Source of the DNA: Incurvaria masculella
Taxonomy: Eukaryota; Arthropoda; Insecta; Lepidoptera; Incurvariidae
DNA: 64,000 nucleotides
Reading direction: 5' to 3'
Assembly (NCBI GenBank): GCA_946894095.1
Contig: OX335660.1
Location: forward strand, 1,059,001 to 1,123,000
Shown: piece after piece, positions 21,480 to 31,978 of the stretch
Numbering within the stretch: the first letter of the stretch is position 1
Layout of the letters: the number at the start of each line of letters is the position of its first letter
Made by a program: the position numbers and the translations under genes
The notes under the pieces: generated by a model
What the model saw: the letters and a program-made list of their open reading frames with translations, nothing else
Database searches by the model: none
What the model was told of the DNA's origin: nothing

Positions 21480-22060
21480 TTTTTTTATGCAACCTGATAT
21501 GTATAGCCGAGCACACCGATTTCCCGAAGGTAGTCGGTGCCATGCCAGGACCTTCCCTTTATGAGCACGGCTAAATTGAACTGGATGGAAAATAAAAACC
21601 GGCCAAGTGCGAGTCGGTCTCGCACACAAAGGGTTCCGTAACAACGTACAAAAAATAATACAAAAAAATCACGTTTTCCACGTTTTCACGGGTCCCTTTA
21701 ATTTTAATTATTTTTTAATGTTACCTATTTGTTGTTATAATAGCAAAATAAATACACACTCTGTGAAAATTTCAGCTGTCTATCTGTTACGGTTACTGAG
21801 ATACAGCCCTTTGACGGACGGATGGACGGACAGCGGAGGCTTAGTAATAGGGTTCCGTTTTCACCCTTTGGGTGCGGAACCCTAAAAACGATGTAATATC
21901 CAATGCCATGGTACCCACCAGGGCGCGCTTACCGTCTCCACCTAGCAAGTTAGGAAGGCGACCTACAGTTTTACGTAGAATCCGAACCCCGGCCAAACCT
22001 CAACGGTCGAAGTCGCGCCCAGGGTTTCTGAACTTGATGCGCCACTGGGTTACTTACGTC
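21480..22060 (-). repeat. SINE, reversed, split by repeat A
   Basis: 21,480-21,593 holds the tail (GGTGCCATGCCAGGACCTTC, GAGCACGGCTAAATTGAACT). The part nearer the head resumes at 21,890 (ATGCCATGGTACCCACC, GCGACCTACAGTTTTACGTA, CCTCAACGGTCGAAG). The repeat A copy between them entered the SINE. Confidence 0.75.
21594..21889 (-). repeat. Repeat A, copy 7 (inside a SINE)
   Basis: AAAAACCGGCCAAGTGCGAG to GGGTGCGGAACCCTAAAAAC. Both terminal hairpins are present. Confidence 0.85.
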
Positions 22061-22365
22061 ACCTCTTATGATATAGACGAAATAGGTGACTTAGGGCCAT
22101 TGTGCAAAAGAAATCCGAGTGCATGAATTATGATTATGGATGATGAAGAAACAATACAATAAACAATGACGGGCTGTCGATTTCCGTGAATTCATATTAA
22201 TTGTATGTACTTACCCGTGTTTTTCTCAGATCATCAATTATAAATTATTACTATTAATGTCACAACGAATTTAAATAATGTATTCACCGACACCGATAAC
22301 CAGTATATCTGTAAGCAGTGGCAAACACTTTAATGAATGACATTTCCAGCTAAGTTTATTTTTTT

Positions 22366-22752
22366 TATATTTTTTTATGTGACTGGACATCGATGGCTAA
22401 TACCACAAGTTCTGTCATGGTATTAGCCCAACACACCACATGGGAACTAGGTGCCATGCCAGGACCTTCCTTATATTGCACGGCTACATTGAACTGGATG
22501 GAAAACACGGACAATTTTCATTGCCGCTTCGACCATCGTTCATCCAATGCGATGGTACCAACCCGGGCGGGATAAACCCTACCACCTGGTAAGTAAGGAA
22601 GGGGACCTACAGCTTAACGTGGAATCCGAACCACGGCCAGCCTCTCTCAACGGTCGAATGGTCACCCATCCAAGACCAGACCGGACCCAGCGTTGCTTAA
22701 CTTCGGAGAGCGATCGCCGAAGTGTCGCGCCACTGGGCCACTGAGGCTGACT
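22366..22752 (-). repeat. SINE-5S, full length, reversed
   Basis: Read on the minus strand, the head is AGTGGCCCAGTGGCGCGACA, CCGAAGTTAAGCAACGCTGG, GGTCTTGGATGGGTGACCAT: the 5S rRNA internal promoter (A box, intermediate element, C box). The rest is the shared SINE body, ending in GGTATTAGCCATCGATGTCC and poly A. Nearly identical to 45,178-45,561 and 53,384-53,771. Confidence 0.88.
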
Positions 22753-23285
22753 TCGCTGCGATTGTAGAACTGGCTCATGATAAAATATGACAAATCCGAG
22801 TGCAGTGAGCTACCTATGGATGATGAATAAACAATAGACAACAACCATATAATGAAAGGAATTCTATACCTCTAATCTGTTTTAATATTCACTCCTTCGT
22901 AACTAAATAAATGATCACACTTTTATCGGAGTTCATACATTAGTACCCTAGAGAGGATACATGTTTTGTAATTCTAGGATTCCCCGAATTAATGTTATGA
23001 CCCCTACCAGGTCGCTTATCACTTCAAGTTGTTAAACTACTTTAGTTAATATTAAATTGGCTTAGTTTTAAAATTAATTGAATCCCGCAATAGGCTTATC
23101 TGAAGGGTTACGCGCACCATAATCTCAGTTAAGTAGCAAAATTGTCTCGTAAATAATGAATGTGTACTCAGTATGCTAAGCCAATGTTATACTTTTGGGA
23201 ATGAAGCTCATTTATTATTTAGTTATTTTGTATAAGATTATATGCCGTAACAGCAAAGTGGGGTCTTATATACAGAATGAGCCAC
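22753..23285. other. Unassigned intergenic stretch
   Basis: Starts with the GACAAATCCGAGTGCAGTG repeat also found at 18,469. The rest is AT-rich with no recognisable content. Confidence 0.4.
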
Positions 23286-23287
23286 AC

Positions 23288-23475
23288 TTACTGTCATGGT
23301 ATTGGCCCAGCCTACCTAGTGGGAGCGAGATGACATGACGGGACCTTTCTCATATTACACGGCTACATTTACTTAGGTAATTTTATTGACCATCGTTCAT
23401 TCAATACGATGCCACGAACACGAACGATACCACTTAGTAAGAAACCTACAGTTTTACTTCCAGTTAGAATCATGA
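23288..23475 (-). repeat. SINE body, degenerate, reversed
   Basis: CTGTCATGGTATTGGCCCAG, TATTACACGGCTACATTTAC, ACCATCGTTCATTCAATACG and ACCTACAGTTTTACTTCC are diverged pieces of the shared body. Confidence 0.65.
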
Positions 23476-23554
23476 ACGGCGAGTCGTTTTGTCTTTTGTT
23501 ACGTCCCGGAGTCCACGCGGTACACTTGGGAGGTTAAGCAACACTGGGCGCCGT

Positions 23555-23765
23555 CGGATTTACGATGAGTGACCGTTCGATAGTCGTTACTGGCATTTAA
23601 CGTAAAACGTGGACGAAAGGGCAACACATATTGTCCACGTTTTCCGTCTGTTTCAATGAAGCCGTGGAATGTCCTGGCATGGCACCTAGTTCCTATTTGG
23701 TATAGCGAACTTACATTATGGCCGTTAGTTATGTTTTAGCTATCCACGTGGTTTTATAAAATAAA
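23555..23765 (+). repeat. SINE body, degenerate
   Basis: GATGAGTGACCGTTCGAT (a 5S C-box remnant), TTGTCCACGTTTTCCGTCTG, GTCCTGGCATGGCACCTAGT and TTTAGCTATCCACGTGG. Faces the reversed copy just upstream. Confidence 0.65.
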
Positions 23766-24072
23766 AATACGTTTCTTTTCGGGTCTTTTCCGTATAAGTG
23801 CCTACTTATTGCTGGATATTTCTGCGTAATGGGCAATTATTCCGGTTGAAGATTCTTCTAGTGGGCAAATTGGTACACTCTACAAGAAGTGGAGTATCGG
23901 AGTGGCTTTGATCTTCCCTGCACAATTAGCCCCGATGAGTTTCATAATTACCAAGGCTGATGCCCATGGCTATGTGGATAAGGAACCCCGTGCTTAACGT
24001 TCAAATCCCATTGTGCAACTGTTCTGTCTCTTTTGAGTTCGAAATATTAATTTCGTTGTAAATTTAGAAGGT

Positions 24073-24371
24073 TTTAAGGGTTTCGTAACAAAAGGGTGCC
24101 AACGGAACCCTATTACTAAGCCTCCGCTGTCCGTCCGTCCGTCCGTCCGTCCGTCTGTCACAGGGCTGTTTCTCATAAACCGTAATAGATAGGCAGCTGA
24201 AATTTTCACAGAGTGTGTATTTATTTTGCCGCTATAACAACAAATATCATTTAAAAATAATAAGAATTAAAGGGGGTCCCCATACATAAAACGTGATTTC
24301 TTTGTGTTAAATCTTGTTCGATGGTACGGAACCCTTGGTGTGCGAGCCCGACTCGCACTTGTCCGGTTTTT
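24073..24371 (+). repeat. Repeat A, copy 8
   Basis: TTTTAAGGGTTTCGTAACAA to GAGCCCGACTCGCACTTGTC. Complete, with about five CCGT units. Confidence 0.85.
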
Positions 24372-24372
24372 A

Positions 24373-24835
24373 TGGTCCCGTCACAAAAATCGAAAAAGGG
24401 ACCCATTATGGTCAGGCTCTGGTGTTCGTCGGTCACACGCATTTTGTCACGAATTGTTCTCCTGTTCACTGAAAAAAAATCTGATTGAACGAACGAAGCG
24501 TATCCATTTCAGCTTGGGCAAAAACGCTTTTGTATGTCCGCCTGTCCATCTGTTCCCCTTTACGGGTCACATTTTACAACCGATTCTCTTGAAATTTTGT
24601 GAGCAGATTCAATAATTTTAGGCGTTTTTTGTGCATGCACTTTTTAGAAAATTTTAATTTTGATTTTTTTTTTAAAAACTGTAACTGTGATAAAAATACA
24701 AGAACAATAAAAGGATTTTATTTTAAGATACGCCTAATTAATTCAGTTTTAAGCGACGCCAAGAGATACTCGCGTTGAGAAAAATCTAGATTTCCGAAGC
24801 GCTCATTTGTATAAAAGTCAGAAGTGACGGGACCC
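24373..24835. mobile_element. MITE with GGTCCCGTCAC termini
   Basis: GGTCCCGTCAC at 24,374-24,384 is complementary to GTGACGGGACC at 24,824-24,834. About 460 bp between. It directly abuts repeat A. The interior open frame (24,304-24,615) has no domain. Confidence 0.6.
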
Positions 24836-25327
24836 TCGTTACGTTAACACGTTCACGCTTGACCTGTTTTTTTTTACCATACCTTCGCATCGATACGACC
24901 ATTACTACTGAATTGAATGCAAGACGTCTGTATGTGCTTAAGGCTCCATATGACGCTAACCTCCAAAATGTTGGGTTTATTATTATTTTATCCCAGCGTC
25001 GGTTAAGAATAAATACCCGCAGAACATTTAAAATATAAAAGTTAAGATTATTATCTAGTGCATGACCGTAAAACGATTTTAATGAGTTGCTTACATATAT
25101 TCTTTAAAAAAATATGTTTGTAAACACCCACTTACTAGGGTTACTCAGGTATTTAAGCCGGCCGCGGCGCTTCGAAACTATAAATGATTTAGAAATATTC
25201 TTTATTGTGATACAAGATCCCGTATTTATCTAGTGAATAACTGTGAAACATAGATTAAAAAGTATATTTTACAGGTCAAAAATCTAAATTCAGCTTCGTC
25301 GCGCTCGATTTTCACGCGCAAACAAAA

Positions 25328-25456
25328 ATGAACCCTAACGCAAACTCAGTGCTTCCGGCGATCGCCATTATAGTTTGTTTGCTGATCGCTGGAGTCAGTT
25401 GGAGCCTTAAATGGGGCTGCGTAGAAGGATGCGGTTTGATGGTCTATGAATCATGA
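25328..25456 (+). CDS. Putative 42-residue membrane or secreted micropeptide
   Basis: I do not recognise this peptide. It starts at ATG 25,328 in a good insect context (AACAAAAATGAAC) and stops with TGA at 25,454. Residues 1-7 are polar (MNPNANS). Residues 8-24 are a hydrophobic run (VLPAIAIIVCLLIAGVS), which would serve as a signal peptide or a single membrane span. The tail is 18 residues with WGC-x3-C spacing (cysteines at 31 and 35), ending in VYES. If the hydrophobic run is cleaved after SWS, a roughly 16-residue peptide with one possible disulfide would be released; if not, it is a single-span microprotein. The codons are richer in G+C (CCG GCG ATC GCC) than the surrounding DNA. A fitting acceptor lies 53 bases upstream and a poly(A) signal 69 bases downstream. 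It could still be a chance frame. Confidence 0.35.
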   Translation: MNPNANSVLPAIAIIVCLLIAGVSWSLKWGCVEGCGLMVYES

Positions 25457-25524
25457 CATTGAGTGATTTAAGCCATTCATATCAAAATTGAATTGGATTC
25501 ATTTTGCGTTGTTGTGAATATGCT

Positions 25525-25530
25525 GAATAA
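25525..25530 (+). terminator. Poly(A) signal AATAAA
   Basis: AATAAA followed by a GT-rich element at 25,541-25,556. It would end the transcript carrying the 42-residue frame. Confidence 0.45.
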
Positions 25531-25548
25531 ATGGATATTTTGTGACAG

Positions 25549-26025
25549 ATGTGTGGCCTGGTTGAATTCAGAGGAAAGCCCGATATCGGCTAAAGTCTGA
25601 AATTATTTCAGCATTGAAAATGTTTTTTCGATCGCTTAAGTACCCATTTTCAAGAAAATGGGGGGGCTAGCCACCTCAATTATTGAGAGAGAGAAATTAT
25701 GTATATTTTAAATCATGTAAAATATATGTAAAATATATGCAAAATATATGTATAAATATAAAATATATTCAATGATTTCAATTTATTTTTAGCGATTTAT
25801 TTGATGATTTTTTTCATTTCTATTTTTGTTAGTGATTTTAATAATTGATGATATTTTGATTTTTAATTATCTATGTTTGTTTTAAAATATTTACCTGTTA
25901 CGATGTACATTGTTTACATTTTAATAAGTTATTTTGTGTTAACTGAATTTGATCTTAGGTTTCAATTGTATTTTTTTAGTATATTTGTGTACTTGTTAAT
26001 TTAAGTCATTTAAAATAATAGTATG
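25549..26025. other. AT-rich intergenic stretch with AAAATATATG mini-repeats
   Basis: 25,716-25,755 repeats AAAATATATG(T/C) about three times. Otherwise AT-rich with no gene. Confidence 0.5.
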
Positions 26026-26091
26026 CCTAACATATTTACGAAACTGTCGACGGAACGGTCAAAGTAAATAAATAAATAAATAAATAAAATA
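26026..26091 (+). repeat. (AAAT)n tract, possible LINE tail
   Basis: GGAACGGTCAAAGTAAATAAATAAATAAATAAATAAAATAG: about six AAAT units after a GC-richer block, the form of a target-primed retroposon tail. The upstream sequence does not prove a LINE. Confidence 0.4.
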
Positions 26092-26353
26092 GTGTCGCTT
26101 ATAAGGAACAAATCCTGTGCAGTAATGTTATACGGCTAACTAAAGGAAAGTTTTGATTTTTAATAAACTTATTCAAATGTTGAAGTATTCCTGCATTAGT
26201 CATATCTTCACTAATCAAATTTTCTAAAATATTTTTTCTTTCTCTTATCATATAGCCTTTAACCGCGTAGAGGTAATACAATTTTGAAATAAGAACAAGA
26301 TTTTGCGACGCCGGTGGACACAATCGTCTAGTCAAGTTAGTTTGAGTTTCATT

Positions 26354-26922
26354 GCGGTTATTTTTTTTGTTAAATTTTTTTGTAGTTACGATTTCTGTTA
26401 TTTTTTGAGTCGGTGTCAGCCAAGGTTAGGTTAGGTTAGGTTAGGTTAGGTTAGGTTCTCTTGATTGGCGCAGCGCGTGCCCGGCTGACGCCGACTCAAA
26501 AAATAACAGAAATCGTAACTACAAAAATGGAAATTATTTTTTACTTTTTAGTGCTTTTTCTTTGAAGTCGGTTATTTTTTTGTAATTTTTTTTTTTATTT
26601 GTTTATTTTTAGTGAATCTGAAGTACACTTACTAATTTGTACACGTCCTTTCCAATAAAAAAAGAATCACCGAAATCGGTTGGCGTTATATTGATTTATA
26701 TTGAATTTAAGACTTTTATGATATTCTCATGGAAATCATTGTCAGAACTTAACCAAATTAAAATGGGACCACTTGGGAAGCACTAGCTATCATTTAAAAA
26801 AATAATCATCAAAATCGGTTCACCCAGGCAAAAGTTATGAGGTAACAAACATAAAAAAAAAACAAAAAAAAAAACATACAGACGAATTGATAACTTCCTC
26901 CTTTTTTTGAAGTCGGTTAAAA
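26354..26922 (-). mobile_element. Repeat B, copy 3
   Basis: Reversed relative to copy 1: it ends TTTGAAGTCGGTTAAAAA at 26,922. The outer part of one palindrome arm is deleted at 26,370-26,385 (TTAAATTTTTTTGTAGTTAC), so only the inner stem GAGTCGGTGTCAGCC / GGCTGACGCCGACTC and the ATTTCTGTTATTTTTTGAG arm remain paired. Confidence 0.85.
26424..26457 (+). repeat. Interstitial (TTAGG)n array
   Basis: About six to seven GGTTA units in the loop of the repeat B palindrome. Confidence 0.9.
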
Positions 26923-27016
26923 ATCCACACTTAGTTATTCCGTTCTAAACATCGCAGTAATTTTCCGCTTCCAGGCGCAGTTCGTTTTCCCTTCACATTT
27001 GGCTGTGATCGCACGT

Positions 27017-27370
27017 GACGTACGAGGGGCGTTCAATAATTTGTCTACCTAGACAAGAAAAAACCTTAAAGTAAAAATAATTTATAGCGTAGGTCTCTCC
27101 CTTTATGGTAGTCTTATTGGGCGTTAACTCCAAAAGTAAGAATCCTTTCTCATCCCAAAATACAGTGGCAATGTCCTTGACTGGCGATTTTTCGACTTTT
27201 GAACTTTTTAGAAGTGAGTGACGATTTGTGCTTCCACTGCATGGACTCCATTTTATACTCAAGATCTCTATGGTAAACCCGTGTTTCATCTCCTGTCACC
27301 AACCGTTCAATCAGGTCCAAGTGCACTTGGAAACATTCGCGTCAAACAACATTGAACGTCCCTCGTATGA
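27017..27370 (-). pseudogene. Internally deleted mariner transposon
   Basis: The ends are inverted repeats: TACGAGGGGCGTTCAATAAT at 27,021 and the complement of TACGAGGGACGTTCAATG ending near 27,368. This is the mariner ITR type. On the minus strand, one frame gives LVTGDETRVYHRDLEYKMES, with the GDE containing a catalytic aspartate, and then WKHKSS. A second frame gives IATVFWDEKGFLLLELTPN, with the second aspartate in FWDEKG. A frameshift lies between them. The N-terminal DNA-binding half is missing, so it cannot encode a working transposase. A full mariner is about 1.3 kb; this is 0.35 kb. Confidence 0.8.
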
Positions 27371-28209
27371 CATACGCCGTCTCGTCCTCCATATAACGCG
27401 CACGATTTCGTGACGGGCGCCCGTGCGTGCAGCTCTTCAGGGCCCTGAAAAGTAATACGGACTCGACATTGGAGGTCCTTTGTAGCGACTCGCACGCAAA
27501 CAGCGATATTGGACGGGGGCAAACGGAAGGAGAATTCAATTTCTCCTTCCAAGTGGCGACATATTGAGAAATCTGCCAAACAGACGAGTCTTCCTTCTAA
27601 TCACCTCACTGCACAAACGTAAAATCTATTTTGAAAAAGTCTCCCTGGAAAGGCCTTTTGGATATGTTCGATTTCCAAAGGATTATTCTTAAGAGACTTT
27701 TCAGAAACTTCTCTTTGATCAGGCTACACCATGGAGATAAAGCATGTATGGAGAAATAACTTCAATACAACGAGCGCGCAAAAAAATACGATATCGGCGC
27801 ACATATTTGTAGCGCAGTGATGAAAACGGAGAAAAATCCAATATGACATCTCCCAAATTGGTAGGTAATCTGATAAAGATAAGAATGATTTTTCAATAAA
27901 CCAGATGGTCGTTACGACGTTCTTCCTTCGTACCGTGATGTATTCAGCGAGAGCCGAAACAAAGTCCAAATTCCTCCCGCGGCACAATTGGCGTGTCGAC
28001 ACTGTTTTAGTTCCGTCCGTTCTCCTGTTATTTCTTCACCTCCACGGGCTACACTACACCCAATTGTCATACCAAATCATTACTATTCTTGGCTACAATG
28101 AAATCAGCGCGGCAAACAGTTAAAATAACATACAATTGTACAAATCTACTTCTAAACAAAGTGCTGTATGGGTTCCGTCATTTAAAAATCATAAAAGTGC
28201 ATGTCATCA
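27371..28209. other. Unassigned stretch
   Basis: 27,400-27,580 is GC-rich and open on the minus strand for 90 codons (27,307-27,579), but part of that frame lies in the mariner ITR and I see no domain. The following AT-rich part has a 92-codon minus frame (27,724-28,002), also unrecognised. No gene is called. Confidence 0.35.
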
Positions 28210-28381
28210 AAGATGGCCAAGTGCTTTGAAGTTAGTAGTTCGAATTACATGCAAAACTTTGGGCCCCCTTCCTTATTTCCTAGGCGGTAAGGTTAATCCC
28301 GCCCGGGTTGGTACCATCGCATTGAATGATTGACTGTCGAAGCGGCAATGAAAATTGTCCGTGTTTTCCATTCCCTTCAAC
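28210..28381 (+). repeat. SINE body fragment
   Basis: GGTTAATCCCGCCCGGGTTG, GTACCATCGCATTGAATGA and CGTGTTTTCCATTCCCTTCAA; truncated at both ends. Confidence 0.75.
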
Positions 28382-28409
28382 ATAGATTTATTTATTTATT
28401 TATGGAGAA

Positions 28410-29049
28410 AAAAAAATTAACAAAAAAAATAACCGACTTCAAAGAAAAAGCACTAAAAAGTAAAAAATAATTTCCATTTTTGTAGTTACGATTTCTGTTA
28501 TTTTTTGATTCGGCGTCAGCCGGGCACGCGCTGCGCCAATCAAGAGAACCTAACCTAACCTAACCTAACCTAACCTAACCTTGGCTGACACCGACTCAAA
28601 AAATAACAGAAATCGTAACTACAAAAATGGAAATAATTTTTTACTTTTTAGTGCTTTTTGCTTTGAAGTCGGTTATTTTTTTTTGTTAAATTTTTTTTTA
28701 TTTGTTTATTTTTAGTGAATCTGAAGTACACTTACTAATTTGTACACGTCCTTTCCAATAAAAAAAGAATCACCGAAATCGGTTGGCGTTATATTGAGTT
28801 ATTCTTCCATTTGTCGCGCACATCTTGATACAAATTTAAGACTTTTATTATTTTCTCATGGATATCATTGTCAGAACTTAACCAAATTGAAATGGGACCA
28901 CTTGGGAAGCACTAGCTATCATTTAAAAAAAATAATCATTAAAATCGGTTCACCCAGTCAAAAGTTATGAGATAACAAACATAAAAAAAAAACAAAAAAA
29001 AAACATACAGACAAATTGATAACCTCCTCCTTTTTTTGAAGTCGGTTAA
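28410..29049 (-). mobile_element. Repeat B, copy 4
   Basis: Complete and reversed: palindrome 28,425-28,685, then CACTTACTAATTTGTACACG, GGTTGGCGTTATATTGAG and CATTGTCAGAACTTAACC, ending CTTTTTTTGAAGTCGGTTAA. Best copy for a consensus together with copy 1. Confidence 0.88.
28549..28582 (-). repeat. Interstitial (CCTAA)n array
   Basis: About seven CCTAA units in the repeat B loop. The loop is inverted relative to the flanks when compared with copy 3: the GCGCAGCGCG part now precedes the array. Confidence 0.9.
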
Positions 29050-29666
29050 AAAACTGAAATAGACCAAATGACAATAGATAGTAAAAAAGAAATGTAACAA
29101 ATATAACAATAGCCTATATCCTTACAGATTATTATATAGTTCAGATGACATTACTACAGTAAGTAATTAAAAAACACATGAGAGTAAGTTAATACATAGA
29201 AAAAAAACATTATAAAAACACAAATAATGTTACAAATAAAGTGAAGTGATACACACAGAACAAACAATGACATTGTATAGCAGGATTTTCTCTCAGGTTA
29301 CATGTTTAACTTTAACATGTTTCTTAAATTTAGCGATGTAATCGTTAAAATCATCATATTCGTCTTGCCCTTCATCGTAGATTTTACACATTCTGTACAC
29401 TGGGTTCCGTTGACCAGCCTTTGTTCTTGTTCTACTGAGATGGAAGAGAGCATTCGATCGTGTCGTATATGAAGGAACTCTAATTGAAATCAGATTTAGG
29501 AGTGGCGTGCATTTTATAATATTATTGAATATTTAATATAATGTTATTAAGTCGAAAACGTTTCGTCTGCATGACAGATTTTGTAGTAATTGAGCATATT
29601 TTGGTAACTACGACGAGGATCTAACATTCGAAAACTGAGGTCTCGAAGAAACTTTTTTTTTCTTAA
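29050..29666. other. Unassigned intergenic stretch
   Basis: AT-rich. 29,370-29,500 has a more complex composition (CACTGGGTTCCGTTGACCAG, GAGAGCATTCGATCGTGTCG) and may be an old element, but no frame or motif identifies it. Confidence 0.4.
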
Positions 29667-29765
29667 GATGGGCACTATAAGGAAGGTCCTGCCATGGCAC
29701 CTAGTCCCCAAGAGGTGAGTAAGCTAATATCAAGAGGGTGCGAATCCATTTACATAAAAAAACCC
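29667..29765 (+). repeat. SINE 3' end fragment
   Basis: ACTATAAGGAAGGTCCTGCC, ATGGCACCTAGTCCC and TTACATAAAAAAA: the last 100 bases of the shared SINE body. Confidence 0.7.
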
Positions 29766-29933
29766 TACATTTCCTATGGTGGAGCGCGACAGGTGAAAAT
29801 GTCGACTGCCACCTTGATTTCGATCTCTCAGGCTTAAAAACCTTTAAAACTTTGGGGGAAAACCCCTATGAAATGACTCTAGCAATAAAGAATCTTTAGA
29901 ATCGGTGTGTTCTTATTTTGGCCGTATCGACGG

Positions 29934-30373
29934 TTAAGGTGGCCCATCCCGCTCATCTCCCCATACAAAAGGGGAAAGAAGATCACGCTCACATTTCTTG
30001 TCAGAGATCCAAAATTTTAATCAAAATAGCTTTATCTGATCAAACAAGATGTCTGATGACCATTGGCATTGTCAAATTGTGTTTGGTTTCTAAGTTATAA
30101 GGTCCGAAAGTTCGAATTTTTCGCGCGTTTTATACAATAACTTTGGAGGTGGATTACGCAATGATAAAGTAAGAACATCGTAAAAAGATTAGTCATCAGA
30201 CATAGCTTATTTAATCAAGATTTATGATCTATTTGGTTTTTGTTAGATTTTTGACTACAGCGGTCGTGGTTTACTGTCTTATTCTTTGAAACAGAGAAGG
30301 TCCCAGAGCGCAACAGCACTGTTTTGTACCGTCCCCGCGAATGAGTTAGGCCCGCCGGGTTGGGCCACCTTAA
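29934..30373 (+). mobile_element. TTAA-bounded MITE, copy 2 (internally deleted)
   Basis: TTAAGGTGGCCCATCCCGCT to CCGGGTTGGGCCACCTTAA. It lacks about 110 bases present in the 34.3 and 49.1 kb copies, just after GCGGTCGTGGTTTACT. Confidence 0.85.
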
Positions 30374-30639
30374 TGGATGCATTCTCTGCCTGTTCCGCGT
30401 TGAGCGATGGTAGAAATGTGACGGCGATACAGCATTTTGCAGCTCACAGGGAGACATCCCATGCATCCTTTCGGAGTTGGACTGTCCCTAAATTCTGGAA
30501 TACCTCGGGGCGTTGACGAGCCAGTCGTATTCTCTGTATCCAGGGAGCCAAAGTGTAGTCTAGTTTATGGTAGTCAAAAGTACGCTCTCCAGTCATGATG
30601 TTCTTTGAGAGCAGTCGTTATCTATCAGCCATTGTAAAC

Positions 30640-30868
30640 TAAGGAATGTGACATGTATGTATGTATAATCGACCGTGAAGCAAGGATACATTAATTAAAG
30701 AAAGATCCCTCTAAAAATAACTACTTTACGAATTTACTGCAAGGCTGGATCCGAACCAGCAAAACATACCATTCGCGGGTATTGCGTCTTACCAATTTCG
30801 CCACCTTCTTTATACCCATCATTTGGAATTCTCCTACAGTGCCTCTTCCCGTAATCAATGCCTCCTAC
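30640..30868 (-). repeat. SINE-L, copy 2, reversed
   Basis: Minus strand: GGTGGCGAAATTGGTAAGAC (A-box region), CAATACCCGCGAATGGTATG, TTTGCTGGTTCGGATCCAGC (B box GGTTCGGATCC), then CTTGCAGTAAATTCGTAAAG and CCTTGCTTCACGGTCGATTA to CATACATACATGTCACATTC. Keeps both promoter boxes, so it is the best copy of this family. Confidence 0.7.
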
Positions 30869-31160
30869 TAACACAGTATTTAAGATTATACCTACATACA
30901 TTCCTTGGAATAAGCGACGTACATGCTTAGTGCGAAAAAGTATATTCACATTACTAGTTTGTAAGTAACAAAGATAACAATAATATCACAGACACAGGCA
31001 GTTTATTGTTTGATCTTCTTCGCCGGAGGCAATTACCTCTGCAGAACAAGGCAGACGAAATATTTTTGACTTATCCGAGTACCTTATATACATCTGATGA
31101 AGGAAACAAGCTGAAACTGTTATTCATCGTTGATAAGGGGAAATTTTCATGCCTTTTTAT

Positions 31161-31447
31161 TTAAGGTTCCGTACTCTTACCCTATTACTAAGCCTCCGCT
31201 GTCCGTCCGTTCGTCCATCCGTCCGCCCATCACAGGGATTTATAGCATGAACCGTAATAGATAGGCAGATGAAATTTTCAAAGTGCGTATTTATTTTGTC
31301 ACTATAAGAACAAATAGGTAAATTTTTTAAATAATAAACAATGAATGGGGCCCACTTATAAAAAACGTGATTTGTTTGTGTTAAATCTTGTACGATGGTA
31401 CGGAACCCTTCGTGTGCGAATCCGACTCGCACTTTGCCGTTTTTTTT
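31161..31447 (+). repeat. Repeat A, copy 9 (first hairpin lost)
   Basis: TTTAAGGTTCCGTACTCTTACCC lacks the stem partner of the usual first hairpin. The rest, to GAATCCGACTCGCACTTTGC, is typical. Confidence 0.8.
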
Positions 31448-31945
31448 ATTAACGTTCTATTAAATAAACGAATTTCTCAATACGTTAGCTGTTTCTTTAT
31501 TCGTCGTAAGTCTTTTATGATATGACAATAATTAAATGAAAACAATTATTTTGATTTGAATCTTAACATTTCGGGTACATAATAAGGCTTTCTGAGTACC
31601 TTGCCTAAATATTAGCACAGCGCGAAGAGATTGTACCACAATTCCGAGGTACAACATTGATAACTTTGCGTAACCCACATTTATGAAAATCGTGGCTTAC
31701 GAGCGTCGAGAACGGAATGCGGCCTAGGATGTCACAAAGGAATATTTAACGCAGTTAGGTTAATTTGACGCCGTATTCTAGTTTCATATTTACGGAAGCT
31801 AATTTTCTGAAGAGGCTTTTCCGAGATGAATACTCGTCGATGCTAATAAAGCGCTTGATAAAGTTCTGAAGCCACTATTTATAGAACTGAAAATACTGTA
31901 TTGCAATTAACTTATTAATATCAAAATGTATCGCTGAGGTCTAAG
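31448..31945. other. Unassigned intergenic stretch
   Basis: No repeat family or gene recognised. Confidence 0.4.
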
Positions 31946-31978
31946 CTATGAGCGGCTCGTAGCCTAGTGGCGCAGTTT
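31946..31978 (+). repeat. SINE-T head only
   Basis: TGAGCGGCTCGTAGCCTAGT-GGCGCAG, then an abrupt change to unrelated TTTCAATTTCTTTATTCACT. The break directly after the A box suggests another element entered here or the SINE was cut. Confidence 0.65.

Larger units (their letters stand above)
25275..25548 (+). other. Candidate terminal exon of a small-peptide gene
   Basis: A polypyrimidine-poor but canonical acceptor, TATATTTTACAG, ends at 25,274. AATAAA at 25,525-25,530 is followed about 15 bases later by a GT-rich stretch (TGTGACAGATGTGTGG), the usual layout of an insect cleavage site. Between them lies the 42-codon frame at 25,328-25,456. None of the repeat families of this window occurs in the interval. 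The upstream exon is not identified. Confidence 0.4.
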
